Of a DNA stretch of 64,000 nt, positions 16,777 through 25,407 are shown piece after piece (the first letter of the stretch is position 1; each line of letters opens with the position of its first letter). Where the stretch lies: contig NZ_JBJJBQ010000002.1 of assembly GCF_045446075.1 (NCBI RefSeq), positions 558,001 through 622,000 of the forward strand. The letters run 5' to 3'. This DNA is from Flavisericum labens. GTDB lineage: Bacteria; Bacteroidota; Bacteroidia; Flavobacteriales; Flavobacteriaceae. The notes under the pieces were generated by a model. It made no database searches. It saw only the letters and a program-made list of their open reading frames with translations, and was not told the origin of the DNA. The translations under genes and the position numbers were made by a program.

Positions 16777-18672
16777 ATGACTTTAAAACTAAAAAAAGAG
16801 CATGTAAACCTAACTGATACACTAAATTCATGTTTAGTTATCCTGTTGGTTTCGCTTTTTTTAATATTACCCCAAATTAATGACACGCGATATGTCATGT
16901 CTACCATTACCAGTAAGTTTATTTGGTTTCAATATGCTTGTTTAATACTATTAGGGTTATACTGCTTTAACATGGTTATAGGTAAATCCATGTCCTTTTC
17001 AGTTTCTAAACTAGATATAGTGCTTTTTGCTCTGTTGGCTTATATAACGCTGAATAGATACTATATTCAGCCTCGTTTTGGGTTCTCGATTCGGTATATG
17101 GAATTAATTGGGTTAAGTTTCCTGTACTTGGTTTTAAGGCGTATCTCACTAAAAAATTATCCTTGGTTGTTATTGGTTATAGTAGTTTCAGGAACTATAC
17201 AAGCCATATATGGCAATTTACAATTACTAGGTTATTATCCATCAAACCATTCCGGGTTTAGAATGACGGGCAGCTTTTTTAACCCTGGGCCTTTTGCTGG
17301 TTTTCTTGCTGCGGTATGGCCCATAGCTTTTGGCATGTATTTGTTTAAAGAAACCATAGCAGTGCAAGCTGAACAAAAAAACAAAGCACCTTTCTTTAAC
17401 AAAATTATAAAATACATTTTTGAGTATATTCTTTTGTTGGGCATGGTAAGTATATTGCTGGTTTTACCAGCATCACAATCTAGAGCAGCATGCTTAGCCA
17501 CATTGGCTAGCAGTTTAATTTTGTTGGAACTCAGATATGCTGTTTTAAATAAGCTCTTAAAAAAAACAAGTGCACTAAAAAAAACAATTCTAACAATACT
17601 CGCCATAGCTGTTTTGGGCTTAGGGCTTTTAAGTGTTTATCATTTTAAAAAAGGCTCTGCTGAGGGGCGCCTATTTATTTGGAAAGTAACTACCAAAATG
17701 ATAGCAGATACTCCTGTTTTTGGAGTAGGTTTTGATAGGTTTAAAGCACACTATATGAATGCCCAAGCCAATTATTTTGCCGAACATGGGGAAACGGCTG
17801 AAGCTATGGTAGCCGACAATTCATATTATGCATTTAATGAGTTTGTACAGTTTGTTGTTGAAAATGGTTTTGTTGGTTTTTTGTTTCTTGTAGCTCTTAT
17901 CGTTTTTCTACTTAAAATAAAAGTAGCACATGAGAATGTGTACATTTCAAATATTCTTAAAATATGCTTATTCTCCGTTAGTATTTTTGCATGTTTTTCA
18001 TACCCGACGCAAATATTGCCCATTAAAATAATAGGAGTGACTGCACTTGCTATGTTGGCTAGTATGGATGTGAATTTTAATCACATAAAAATATCCAGAA
18101 ACACTACTGTCCTTAGAAGTGCTAAGGTGTCATTTCTGTTAATAGCAATACTGGGGGGAACTAAAGTGGGGGTGTGCACCAGCACACTTAGTGAAGGATT
18201 TAAAACTTGGCAATTTGCGTTAAGTCCCTATTACAATTATGATGATGTTATAAAAGAATATGAAGCCGCTTACCCTTTGTTTAAGGATGATGGAGACTTT
18301 TTGATGAATTATGGTAAAACGCTATGTTTAGCAAAAAAATACCCTCAAGCAATCTCAATTTTGCAGCAAGCAAAGCAACATCTGAATACTACCATTATAG
18401 AAACGGCGTTGGGAGATACCTACAGGGGTGAAAAACAATATAAAAATGCAGAAATGGCCTATAAGCGGGCTTATCATATGATTCCTTCTAGGTTTTATCC
18501 ATTGTATTTACAGGCTAAATTATATGATGAGAGTGGTGATGAGGCCCAGGCGGTAACCATGGCAAAGAGACTACTTGATAAAAAAGTAAAAATACCTTCA
18601 ACGGCCATAGAAGAAATGAAGACCGAGATGAAAACAATAATAACAAAATATAAAGCAAAAACCTCTGGGTGA
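16777..18672 (+). CDS. Wzy_C / O-antigen ligase-like membrane protein with TPRs
   Basis: A 631-residue inner-membrane protein with about ten hydrophobic segments between residues 18 and 450. The central soluble loop has the Wzy_C hallmarks: PASQSRAACLATLASSLILL, then GRLFIWKVTTKMIADTPVFG and VGFDRFKAHY, and VADNSYYAFNEFVQ. Residues about 490-625 are TPR helices (FLMNYGKTLCLAKKYPQAIS, TALGDTYRGEKQYKNAEMAY). Wzy_C proteins ligate or polymerise glycans, and the superfamily includes O-oligosaccharyltransferases that modify proteins. There are no polysaccharide-synthesis genes nearby. Its position at the head of a peptide-export locus makes protein or peptide glycosylation an attractive but unproven role. 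Confidence 0.8.
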   Translation: MTLKLKKEHVNLTDTLNSCLVILLVSLFLILPQINDTRYVMSTITSKFIWFQYACLILLGLYCFNMVIGKSMSFSVSKLDIVLFALLAYITLNRYYIQPRFGFSIRYMELIGLSFLYLVLRRISLKNYPWLLLVIVVSGTIQAIYGNLQLLGYYPSNHSGFRMTGSFFNPGPFAGFLAAVWPIAFGMYLFKETIAVQAEQKNKAPFFNKIIKYIFEYILLLGMVSILLVLPASQSRAACLATLASSLILLELRYAVLNKLLKKTSALKKTILTILAIAVLGLGLLSVYHFKKGSAEGRLFIWKVTTKMIADTPVFGVGFDRFKAHYMNAQANYFAEHGETAEAMVADNSYYAFNEFVQFVVENGFVGFLFLVALIVFLLKIKVAHENVYISNILKICLFSVSIFACFSYPTQILPIKIIGVTALAMLASMDVNFNHIKISRNTTVLRSAKVSFLLIAILGGTKVGVCTSTLSEGFKTWQFALSPYYNYDDVIKEYEAAYPLFKDDGDFLMNYGKTLCLAKKYPQAISILQQAKQHLNTTIIETALGDTYRGEKQYKNAEMAYKRAYHMIPSRFYPLYLQAKLYDESGDEAQAVTMAKRLLDKKVKIPSTAIEEMKTEMKTIITKYKAKTSG

Positions 18673-18742
18673 AAAATGAAGATTGACATTTTATTAATTT
18701 AAAACTTTAAGCCAATGACTTAGACTAAAAATACCCCAGAGG
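18662..18742 (+). repeat. Paired inverted CCTCTGGG element, copy A
   Basis: CCTCTGGGT (18662-18670, overlapping the end of the Wzy_C gene) is the reverse complement, but for one inserted C, of the block ending at 18742 (CCCAGAGG, 18735-18742). The 14-nt start AAAAACCTCTGGGT is identical in copy B at 27205-27218. The 3' arms also align (AAGCC at 18709-18713 with AAGCC at 27264-27268, same distance to the arm). It lies 142 nt upstream of the first precursor-peptide gene. It could be the closing helix of a leader RNA, a looped operator or a small mobile sequence. Confidence 0.55.
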
Positions 18743-18791
18743 AAATCTTATTTTTTAAGATTTAAACTTATTTCGGATAAAATAAGTTTAA
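18743..18791 (+). promoter_or_regulatory. Two consecutive stem-loops in the peptide gene leader
   Basis: AAATCTTA (18743-18750) pairs perfectly with TAAGATTT (18756-18763) across five Ts. Directly after it TTAAACTTATTT (18762-18773) pairs perfectly over 12 bp with AAATAAGTTTAA (18780-18791) around the loop CGGATA. The stems share two bases, so they may compete. They follow the CCCAGAGG arm immediately. They could terminate or attenuate transcription arriving from the Wzy_C gene, or form part of a leader structure for the peptide gene. Confidence 0.5.
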
Positions 18792-18883
18792 GTGTTTTAA
18801 AGGTTGCACTTCTAAAGAGCCTTTTAAAAATAATAAATAAAAGAGATTAGTTTACTCTCTAAATAATAAATTAAAATAAAAAC

Positions 18884-19240
18884 ATGAAAAAAATTTTCGT
18901 AGGTACAGGGATGATAATTGTTCTAGCTTGTTCCTTTTTTAACCTTAATCAGTATGAAAATAGAAAATCAAATAATGATGATTTAATATACTTATTATCT
19001 CAGGCACAAGCTCAATCTGAGAGTTTTTGGGATACTTATTTATATTATGAAGAATGGAAAGAATGTGAAATCTCAGAAACTGAAGCTAATGGTATATTAG
19101 GTTGGTTGGGTATAACTTCTATAGATACTCCAGTCGGAGGGTGGGAAGAAGAAACAACAACATCAACTTACCCTGGGCAATATAGTACATGTGTAGATGG
19201 AGATGAATTTTGTTGGCCTAATGATTGTGAAAGAGCATAA
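18884..19240 (+). CDS. Small exported precursor peptide (NVEAL-like), module A
   Basis: A 118-residue precursor. Residues 1-20 are a Lys-start hydrophobic leader; a polar stretch follows, then NDDLIYLLSQAQAQ with an AxA motif at 41-43, about 20 residues after the hydrophobic core. This layout resembles the Bacteroidota NVEAL family. The predicted mature part (from 44) is acidic and aromatic, with four Cys (KECEIS, STCVDGDEFCWPNDC) and two Gly-Trp-rich turns. An even number of Cys suggests disulfides. It is followed by a long stem-loop and then by propeller and thioredoxin-like genes. Function is unknown; secreted signal, surface or toxin-like peptide are all possible. Confidence 0.7.
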   Translation: MKKIFVGTGMIIVLACSFFNLNQYENRKSNNDDLIYLLSQAQAQSESFWDTYLYYEEWKECEISETEANGILGWLGITSIDTPVGGWEEETTTSTYPGQYSTCVDGDEFCWPNDCERA

Positions 19241-19251
19241 CATATAAATTA

Positions 19252-19286
19252 TTTCACCAAGTCATAATTTTTATGATTTGGTGAAA
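19252..19286 (+). terminator. 16-bp stem-loop between peptide and propeller genes (module A)
   Basis: Starting at TTTCACCAAG and ending at TTTGGTGAAA, 16 bases each side pair with only one G-T wobble around a TTT loop. It is followed by a short T-rich stretch but no real T-tract. Position suggests a partial terminator or a stabilising 3' end for the peptide mRNA, reducing expression of the two downstream lipoprotein genes. Confidence 0.7.
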
Positions 19287-19310
19287 TTTAGATAAATTAA
19301 AATTTAATAA

Positions 19311-20567
19311 ATGTATAACAAATCGAAATCACTATTTGTCTTATCCTTATTTGTAATTATTGCAGGCTGTAGTAAGAATAATGATAAGAAAGAATTGTTG
19401 AAAAATTATAAAAAATTCAGTGTTGAAAATATAAAAATAGACACACTAAGTGAAAAAAAGATAGATTATGATGACGTAAAAATTTTAGATATACACAATG
19501 AAGACCTTGCTGTATTGAAAGGGACTAGTATTATAGATAGTTGTTGGTATATTCCACTTGAAACAAAAGATGAAAGTGTTTTTGGTCATATAGATAAAAT
19601 AATAATTGAAGATGAGTATATATTTATATTAGATAGTAGAAATACTGGGAATCTTTTTGTTTTCTCTATGGATGGAGATTTTGTTTTTAAAATAAATAAA
19701 AAGGGAAAGGGGCCACAGGAGTATACTAGAATTAATGATTTTACTATTGATTCTGATAATAAGAATATTATTATACATGATGACAGGTTGGCTAAATTAT
19801 TTTACTTCAATTTTGAAGGGAGTTTTGTGAAAACTGTTAAAACTTCTTTTAGGTTTGCAAATTTGTGTAAGCAAAACAACATAATGTATTATTTATTGGG
19901 TAATAGGTCTAATTTGCACCTTCCTATTTTAAATAATAAATCTTTGATAAAGAGTAATGAAGGCTTAATTAATACATATAATACATATGATATTAAAAAT
20001 GAAGTTAATTTAAAACTATCAAAATTCGATCAATTTTATTACTCAGGGAATCATCTTAGTTTTACAATTCCTGTAACGAAAAATTTCATTTACAATATAG
20101 AGAAAGGAGAAGTAAAGCCCACTTATCAGTTAAATTTTGGCAAGAAAAATATAACAAAACTTATTAGCCAAAAATTAAAAGATTATAAAAGTTATTATAA
20201 AGCAACAAAAGACCTTGATTTTAATATGTTTATTGGAACACATTTTGAAACTAAAAGTAAACTTTTCATTCAATATGTAGAAAATTCAAAATATCGAAAC
20301 CTCTTTTTCGATAAAGTAACAGGGAATACCATATTATGGGAAAGATTTGTAAGTGACGATATACACACAGCAGGAGATATTGTTAGCCATTATGCTATTT
20401 ATGAAGAAGATATTTTTGTGAACTTTAAGGAGCCTTCGGTTTTTGTTAATACTCTAAAAAATATTAATAAAATCGATTTTAAATCAGCTCGAGTAAAAGA
20501 ACTATGTAAAACATTAAATAAAACAGATAACCCCGTGTTGTGCTTCTATAAACTAAAAAGTTTCTAA
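19311..20567 (+). CDS. Six-bladed beta-propeller lipoprotein (module A)
   Basis: A 418-residue lipoprotein (lipobox IAGC, Cys20). After a 60-residue linker come propeller-type repeats: CWYIPLETKDESVFGHIDKI, DEYIFILDSRNTGNLFVF, INKKGKGPQEYTRINDFTID and NIIIHDDRLAKLFYFNFEG. The KGKGPQEY turn is typical of the Bacteroidota six-bladed propeller family (DUF5128/BF3164 relatives) which, as I recall, often sits beside NVEAL peptides. It is probably periplasmic or surface-attached. A peptide-binding, immunity or receptor role is inference from its strict pairing with a peptide gene in both modules. Confidence 0.72.
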   Translation: MYNKSKSLFVLSLFVIIAGCSKNNDKKELLKNYKKFSVENIKIDTLSEKKIDYDDVKILDIHNEDLAVLKGTSIIDSCWYIPLETKDESVFGHIDKIIIEDEYIFILDSRNTGNLFVFSMDGDFVFKINKKGKGPQEYTRINDFTIDSDNKNIIIHDDRLAKLFYFNFEGSFVKTVKTSFRFANLCKQNNIMYYLLGNRSNLHLPILNNKSLIKSNEGLINTYNTYDIKNEVNLKLSKFDQFYYSGNHLSFTIPVTKNFIYNIEKGEVKPTYQLNFGKKNITKLISQKLKDYKSYYKATKDLDFNMFIGTHFETKSKLFIQYVENSKYRNLFFDKVTGNTILWERFVSDDIHTAGDIVSHYAIYEEDIFVNFKEPSVFVNTLKNINKIDFKSARVKELCKTLNKTDNPVLCFYKLKSF

Positions 20568-20573
20568 AACGTT

Positions 20574-21092
20574 ATGAGTAATGTATTTGAATTAAAAACA
20601 TTTATATGTTTTATAGTAGCAGGGATGTGCTTCTTAAGCTTTTCTTGCCGAGATAAAAGCTCACAAGGTAGGTATTTTGTGAAAGGTCCGAAAATGGATA
20701 CGTGGAAGGTCTTAGAAGATGAAAATGGTGATACCGTTTTTTTGAAAAAATTAAAGCGACCATTACTAGTAATTAAGTACTCTAAACTGAATTGTAATAC
20801 TTGTGTTGACTCATTATTATCTTCCCTAAAGCGAATTAAAAAAGATATTCCACATGCTTTTTTTACTGATTATGAATATGATAGGGATTTATATTTGTTT
20901 AAGAGGATAAATAATATTAAATCAAAAGTTTACAAAACAAAATATAAAACAAGCATAGATAGTTTAAACATGCCTTATGTATATGTTTTAGATGAAGATT
21001 TATCGCAAAAATCTGTTTTTATACCAAAAAAAGAAAACATATTAGATTTTGATAATTACTTGTCTGAAATATCTAATTTTTATTGGGAGTGA
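20574..21092 (+). CDS. Thioredoxin-like CxxC lipoprotein (module A)
   Basis: A 172-residue lipoprotein (Cys25 in FLSFSCRDK). The strand LLVIKYSKLNCNTCVDSLLS carries a CxxC (Cys74, Cys77) at the end of the first core strand, followed by a helix, as in thioredoxins. The later core is recognisable (MPYVYVLDEDLSQKSVFIP). It lies 6 bp after the propeller gene. Since the neighbouring peptides have 4-6 Cys, an oxidase or isomerase acting on their disulfides is a reasonable role; a general redox role cannot be excluded. Confidence 0.7.
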   Translation: MSNVFELKTFICFIVAGMCFLSFSCRDKSSQGRYFVKGPKMDTWKVLEDENGDTVFLKKLKRPLLVIKYSKLNCNTCVDSLLSSLKRIKKDIPHAFFTDYEYDRDLYLFKRINNIKSKVYKTKYKTSIDSLNMPYVYVLDEDLSQKSVFIPKKENILDFDNYLSEISNFYWE

Positions 21093-21216
21093 AAGTTGAA
21101 AAGAAATAGAGGTAAATGTTAAAAGTCTTAATGTAAGTATTTATTTAAATCACATTTTATTTTATGAAAACTAGAAATCTAAAAATATTAAAGAATTGTA
21201 AAACTTATAAATAATT

Positions 21217-22308
21217 ATGCTAAAGAGAGTTTTTAAATTATTTTTTATTTGCTTTTTAATCTGTTTCAACTGCATACAAAAAAAAGACAAATCAGAAGAA
21301 GAACTTATTGATAAAAAAGCACACAGCATTCAAAAAAACGAAGTAAGTGTGACCCTGTTAGAACAAAAGCCGTTTAAGCGTGAGTTGGTTAGTAATGGGA
21401 AACTTATTGCCATTCAAAAAAATGCCTTAAAGTTTGAAGTTAGCGAGCGTCTGGAAAAGTTATATGTGTCGAATGGCGATCAAGTAAGCAAAGGGCAAAC
21501 CTTGGCGGAATTAAACCCCTATAAATTCCAACAAAAACTCGATAAAGCTACTATAAGCCTAAAGAAAGCTACCTTAGATTTTAAAGACCAACTTTTAGGT
21601 AGAGGTTACGACTACGATGTAAAAGACAGCATCCCGAAAAGCATATACGACATGGTAGCCATACGTAGTGGTTATGATGATGCCCTGCGAACCTTGGAAG
21701 ATGCCCAATATGAACTTCGCTCTTCTAAGCTAATAGCTCCGTTTAGTGGCAGGGTAGCTAATATTGAAAGCAAACAGTTTGAACAAATAAGTGCCGGAAG
21801 GGAGTTTATGACCTTAATCAACGACTCAACTTTTGAAGTTGAGTTTTACCTTATAGAATCTGAAATCGGTGATGTAAGCGTTAACGACCAAGTAGAGATT
21901 ATGCCTTTCGCTCTTGAAAAAACATATCAGGGTAAGATTACCACAATAAACCCCATAGTAGAAAAAAACGGAACGATATTGGTAAAGGCCATTGTAAAAA
22001 ACGATGGAAGCTTGATAGAGGGCATGAACGTAAAAGTATTGATACAAAAAGATATACCGGAACAACTTGTCGTGCCAAAGGAAGCTGTTGTGTTACGCCA
22101 AAACCAAGAAGTGTTATTTAAAGTAGTTGATGGAAAAGCGTATTGGACCTATGTACTGACCACCAATGAAAATAGCATAAACTACGCCGTTATACCACAC
22201 CCCGATAAAAGTTCTGCGAAACTAAATCCAGGGGATTCTATCATTGTATCGGGCAATTTAAATTTAGCTCACGATAGTGAGGTATTTGTTAAGAAGAGTA
22301 AAAGATAA
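21217..22308 (+). CDS. RND efflux periplasmic adaptor (HlyD/AcrA family)
   Basis: A 363-residue membrane-fusion protein with a lipoprotein-like signal (ICFNCIQ). The barrel-sandwich halves are VSERLEKLYVSNGDQVSKGQ with TLAELNPYKFQQKL and, after a short helical hairpin, SSKLIAPFSGRVANIESKQF. A beta-barrel (FEVEFYLIESEIGDVSVNDQ) and membrane-proximal domain (LVVPKEAVVLRQNQEVLFKV) follow. It links an inner-membrane RND pump to TolC. Its stop codon abuts the ATG of the permease, so the two are translationally coupled. Placement between two peptide modules suggests peptide export rather than drug efflux. Confidence 0.9.
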   Translation: MLKRVFKLFFICFLICFNCIQKKDKSEEELIDKKAHSIQKNEVSVTLLEQKPFKRELVSNGKLIAIQKNALKFEVSERLEKLYVSNGDQVSKGQTLAELNPYKFQQKLDKATISLKKATLDFKDQLLGRGYDYDVKDSIPKSIYDMVAIRSGYDDALRTLEDAQYELRSSKLIAPFSGRVANIESKQFEQISAGREFMTLINDSTFEVEFYLIESEIGDVSVNDQVEIMPFALEKTYQGKITTINPIVEKNGTILVKAIVKNDGSLIEGMNVKVLIQKDIPEQLVVPKEAVVLRQNQEVLFKVVDGKAYWTYVLTTNENSINYAVIPHPDKSSAKLNPGDSIIVSGNLNLAHDSEVFVKKSKR

Positions 22309-25300
22309 ATGGTAAAATTCCTTATAAATAAACCCATAGCGGTTTTAATGACAACCCTAGGTGTATTAATTTTAGGGTTTTACGCTTCCAACTTTATACC
22401 AATATCCTTAATGCCAGATATTGATATCCCGGAAATTACAGTACAGATCAGTGATGAAAGCATGTCTGCTCGTCAATTGGAGGATGGTGTTGTAAAGCAC
22501 TTACGCAACCAGTTAAAACAGGTCAGCCATTTAAAAGATATAAAAAGTGAAACCACTAACGGCATGGCCATAGTCAGGTTGCTCTTTATCCATGGTACTA
22601 AAATCAATTATTCTTTTATCGAAGTTAACGAGAAGATAGACCGTTTTATGGGGCGTTTACCAAAAACTATGAAGCGTCCAAAAGTCATTAAAGCCAGTGC
22701 TACAGATATTCCTGTCTTCTATATTAGTGCGACATTAAAGGATAACCAAAAGACAAGTGCTATCCGAAATAAAGACTTGTACCCTGTACCGCAAGAGTTT
22801 GTTGATTTTAATCGTTTTGCCAATCAGGTTATAAAGAAACGCATAGAGCAGGTTAACGAGGTGGCTATGGTGGATATAAGCGGTTTGGTAGCTTCAGAAA
22901 TTTTAATCATACCAAGTTTAGAAAAATTACTGTCTCTAGGTCTTAGTTTAGATGAGTTAGAAGGTGCTATACAAAGAGCTGATGTTGAAATTGGTAATTT
23001 ATCAATAAAAGATAGCCAATATCAATACAATATTAGATTGGGGAGCCAGATAGTAGATATTAGAGATGTTCAAAACCTATACATAGAAAAGCACAATCGT
23101 GTATTCCAATTAAAAGATATTGCCCAAGTTGTGGAACATCCCCAAAAGCGAAAGGGTTTGGTGCTGTCCGATGGTAAGGAAGCCGTTACCATGGCGATTA
23201 TAAAGCAACACGATGCCCGTATGGGCGACCTGAAAGAAAAACTTGAGGAGTTATTAAAACGACTAAGGAAAGACTATAGAGCTATAGACTTTAGGGTCAC
23301 TCGAAGTCAGACCAAGTTGTTGGATTACGCTATTGGTAATTTAACGCAGAGTTTGTTGTGGGGTGTTATTCTAGCTTTCGCCGTTATGTTCCTGTTTTTA
23401 AAGAACATAAAATCTCCATTTTTAATAGCCATTGTTATTCCCGTTTCTATGGTGGTTTGCCTGCTGTTTTTTCAGCTTTTTAGTATATCCATAAATATTA
23501 TATCACTTTCAGGTCTAGTATTAGGCATAGGCTTAATGATTGATAATTCCATTATTGTTATCGATAATATCACCCAATATAGCAAGCAAGGAAACCCTCT
23601 GTCTAAATCGTGTGTTTTGGGAACAAACGAAGTGTTTAAGCCATTGTTGAGTTCCGCCTTGACTACTTGTGCTGTATTCTTGCCCTTGGTATTTATTAGC
23701 GGTGTTACCGGTGCCTTGTTCTACGATCAAGCCATGGCTATCAGTATTGGGCTTTTTGTGTCGTTATTGGTGTCCCTAACCTTGCTTCCTGTGTTGTACT
23801 ATTTATTTCATAAACGGCAGCGGACAAAACAAGGAAGGATTTCAAGGTTTTTAGAAAAAACAAACCCTATAGACTATAATTCGGTTTACGAGAAAGGGTT
23901 TCGCTTGGTAATGCGAAAGCAAAAATTATCTTGGTTAATCATTGTCATACTGCTGGCTTCGGTAGCCGTTCTCTATACCATGTTGCCAAAAACGCAGATG
24001 CCGGAATTTTCAAAAACAGAAATTTTGTTAAAAGTAGATTGGAACGAACAAATTAACGCAGATGAAAATAAACAACGCATTCTAGAGGCTTTAGAGCTTG
24101 TTAAAGGTGATATCAAAGACCATACAGCTTTAGTAGGTAGTCAGCAATTCGTGCTAGATAAAGAAGCCCTCGCCAAACCATCTGAAGTCACCCTGTACTT
24201 AAATTGTGGGAGTCAAAAAACTTTAGAAAATATAACCAAAAGATTAAATACTTATCTGTCTGAAAAGTATCCTAATGCCTTATATAAATATGAAGATGTG
24301 GACAATATCTTTAGTACTATATTTTCTGAAGACGAACCTGCTTTGGTGGCCAGAATGCGTAATGTAAGCGGTTTAAAAAATCAGCAAAATGAGCAGTTGC
24401 AAGAACTTTGGTATCAAGTAAATACCAGTGCAGAACATATTCAGCTAAAGCCTATAGTATGGCAAGAGTCCATGGTGCTAGTGGCTGATAAAGAAAAATT
24501 AATGATTTACGATGTTAACGAAAATCAGTTGTTCAATAAACTAAAGAGTGCATTTGGAGAGCGCTCTGTGTTTTCCATAACAGATAATCAGGATATCGTA
24601 CCCATAGTATTGGGAGGTAAAGTGAAGTCTATTGAAGCTGTACTTGATGAAACAGTGGTTGTCTCCAGAGATAGTGCTCTAATACATGTAAAAGAGTTTA
24701 TAAAAGTGGTGCGCACTAAAGATTTAAAAACTATTGTTGGGGGAACAGAAGGAGAATACTACCCTATGGATGTAGAAGTCAACAGTGCTAATGCAGAAAA
24801 CACCGAATCTAAAATAAAAGGAATTGTTAACCATAATAAATGGTACGAGGTTAACTTTTCGGGCAGTGTTTTTTCCAATAAAGCGATGTTAAAAGAATTA
24901 ATGGTAGTGTTGCTAATTTCTTTGCTATTGCTCTATTTTATATTGGCTTCGCAATTTGAATCGTTCTTACTTCCTTTTATTGTATTGTTAGAGGTTCCCA
25001 TAGATTTAGCTGGTGCATTTTTGTTTTTAAAGTTATTTGGTATGAGCATAAATTTAATGTCGCTCATCGGTATTGTGGTTATGAGCGGTATTATAATAAA
25101 CGACTCTATATTAAAAATAGATACGATTATTCAGTTGCAGCGTCAAGGCTATCCATTAATAAAAGCATTATTAATAGCAGGCAAAAGAAGATTGAAACCT
25201 ATATTAATGACCAGCTTAACGACCATTTTAGCTTTAATTCCATTGTTGTTTTCCTCAGGGTTAGGCGCAGAATTGCAAGCACCTTTGGCAGTATCTTTAA

Positions 25301-25407
25301 TAGGAGGTATGGTGCTGGGGACTATCGTTAGCCTTTACTTTATACCATTATGTTATTATTATTTTTCAAAAATCACCTATAAAAAAGCTAATAATGAGTT
25401 TGTTTAA
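22309..25407 (+). CDS. RND family efflux permease (first of two)
   Basis: A 1032-residue inner-membrane transporter with the RND plan: TM1 (VLMTTLGVLILGFY), a large periplasmic loop, TM2-6 (ALTTCAVFLPLVFI), TM7, a second loop and TM8-12. The TM4 proton-relay stretch reads GIGLMIDNSIIVIDNI, with one Asp followed by Asn where AcrB has two Asp. TM10 has MSGIIINDSILKID. Porter-domain motifs (LMPDIDIPEITVQI) point to the HAE1-like branch. With the adaptor just upstream and TolC overlapping its end it forms a complete tripartite exporter. Confidence 0.92.
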   Translation: MVKFLINKPIAVLMTTLGVLILGFYASNFIPISLMPDIDIPEITVQISDESMSARQLEDGVVKHLRNQLKQVSHLKDIKSETTNGMAIVRLLFIHGTKINYSFIEVNEKIDRFMGRLPKTMKRPKVIKASATDIPVFYISATLKDNQKTSAIRNKDLYPVPQEFVDFNRFANQVIKKRIEQVNEVAMVDISGLVASEILIIPSLEKLLSLGLSLDELEGAIQRADVEIGNLSIKDSQYQYNIRLGSQIVDIRDVQNLYIEKHNRVFQLKDIAQVVEHPQKRKGLVLSDGKEAVTMAIIKQHDARMGDLKEKLEELLKRLRKDYRAIDFRVTRSQTKLLDYAIGNLTQSLLWGVILAFAVMFLFLKNIKSPFLIAIVIPVSMVVCLLFFQLFSISINIISLSGLVLGIGLMIDNSIIVIDNITQYSKQGNPLSKSCVLGTNEVFKPLLSSALTTCAVFLPLVFISGVTGALFYDQAMAISIGLFVSLLVSLTLLPVLYYLFHKRQRTKQGRISRFLEKTNPIDYNSVYEKGFRLVMRKQKLSWLIIVILLASVAVLYTMLPKTQMPEFSKTEILLKVDWNEQINADENKQRILEALELVKGDIKDHTALVGSQQFVLDKEALAKPSEVTLYLNCGSQKTLENITKRLNTYLSEKYPNALYKYEDVDNIFSTIFSEDEPALVARMRNVSGLKNQQNEQLQELWYQVNTSAEHIQLKPIVWQESMVLVADKEKLMIYDVNENQLFNKLKSAFGERSVFSITDNQDIVPIVLGGKVKSIEAVLDETVVVSRDSALIHVKEFIKVVRTKDLKTIVGGTEGEYYPMDVEVNSANAENTESKIKGIVNHNKWYEVNFSGSVFSNKAMLKELMVVLLISLLLLYFILASQFESFLLPFIVLLEVPIDLAGAFLFLKLFGMSINLMSLIGIVVMSGIIINDSILKIDTIIQLQRQGYPLIKALLIAGKRRLKPILMTSLTTILALIPLLFSSGLGAELQAPLAVSLIGGMVLGTIVSLYFIPLCYYYFSKITYKKANNEFV

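Noticed and set aside
21164..21214. A 16-residue reading frame MKTRNLKILKNCKTYK just before the adaptor gene
   Set aside because: Too short to support, no AxA or double-glycine site and no related copy in the window. It could be a decayed peptide leader, but chance is likelier.
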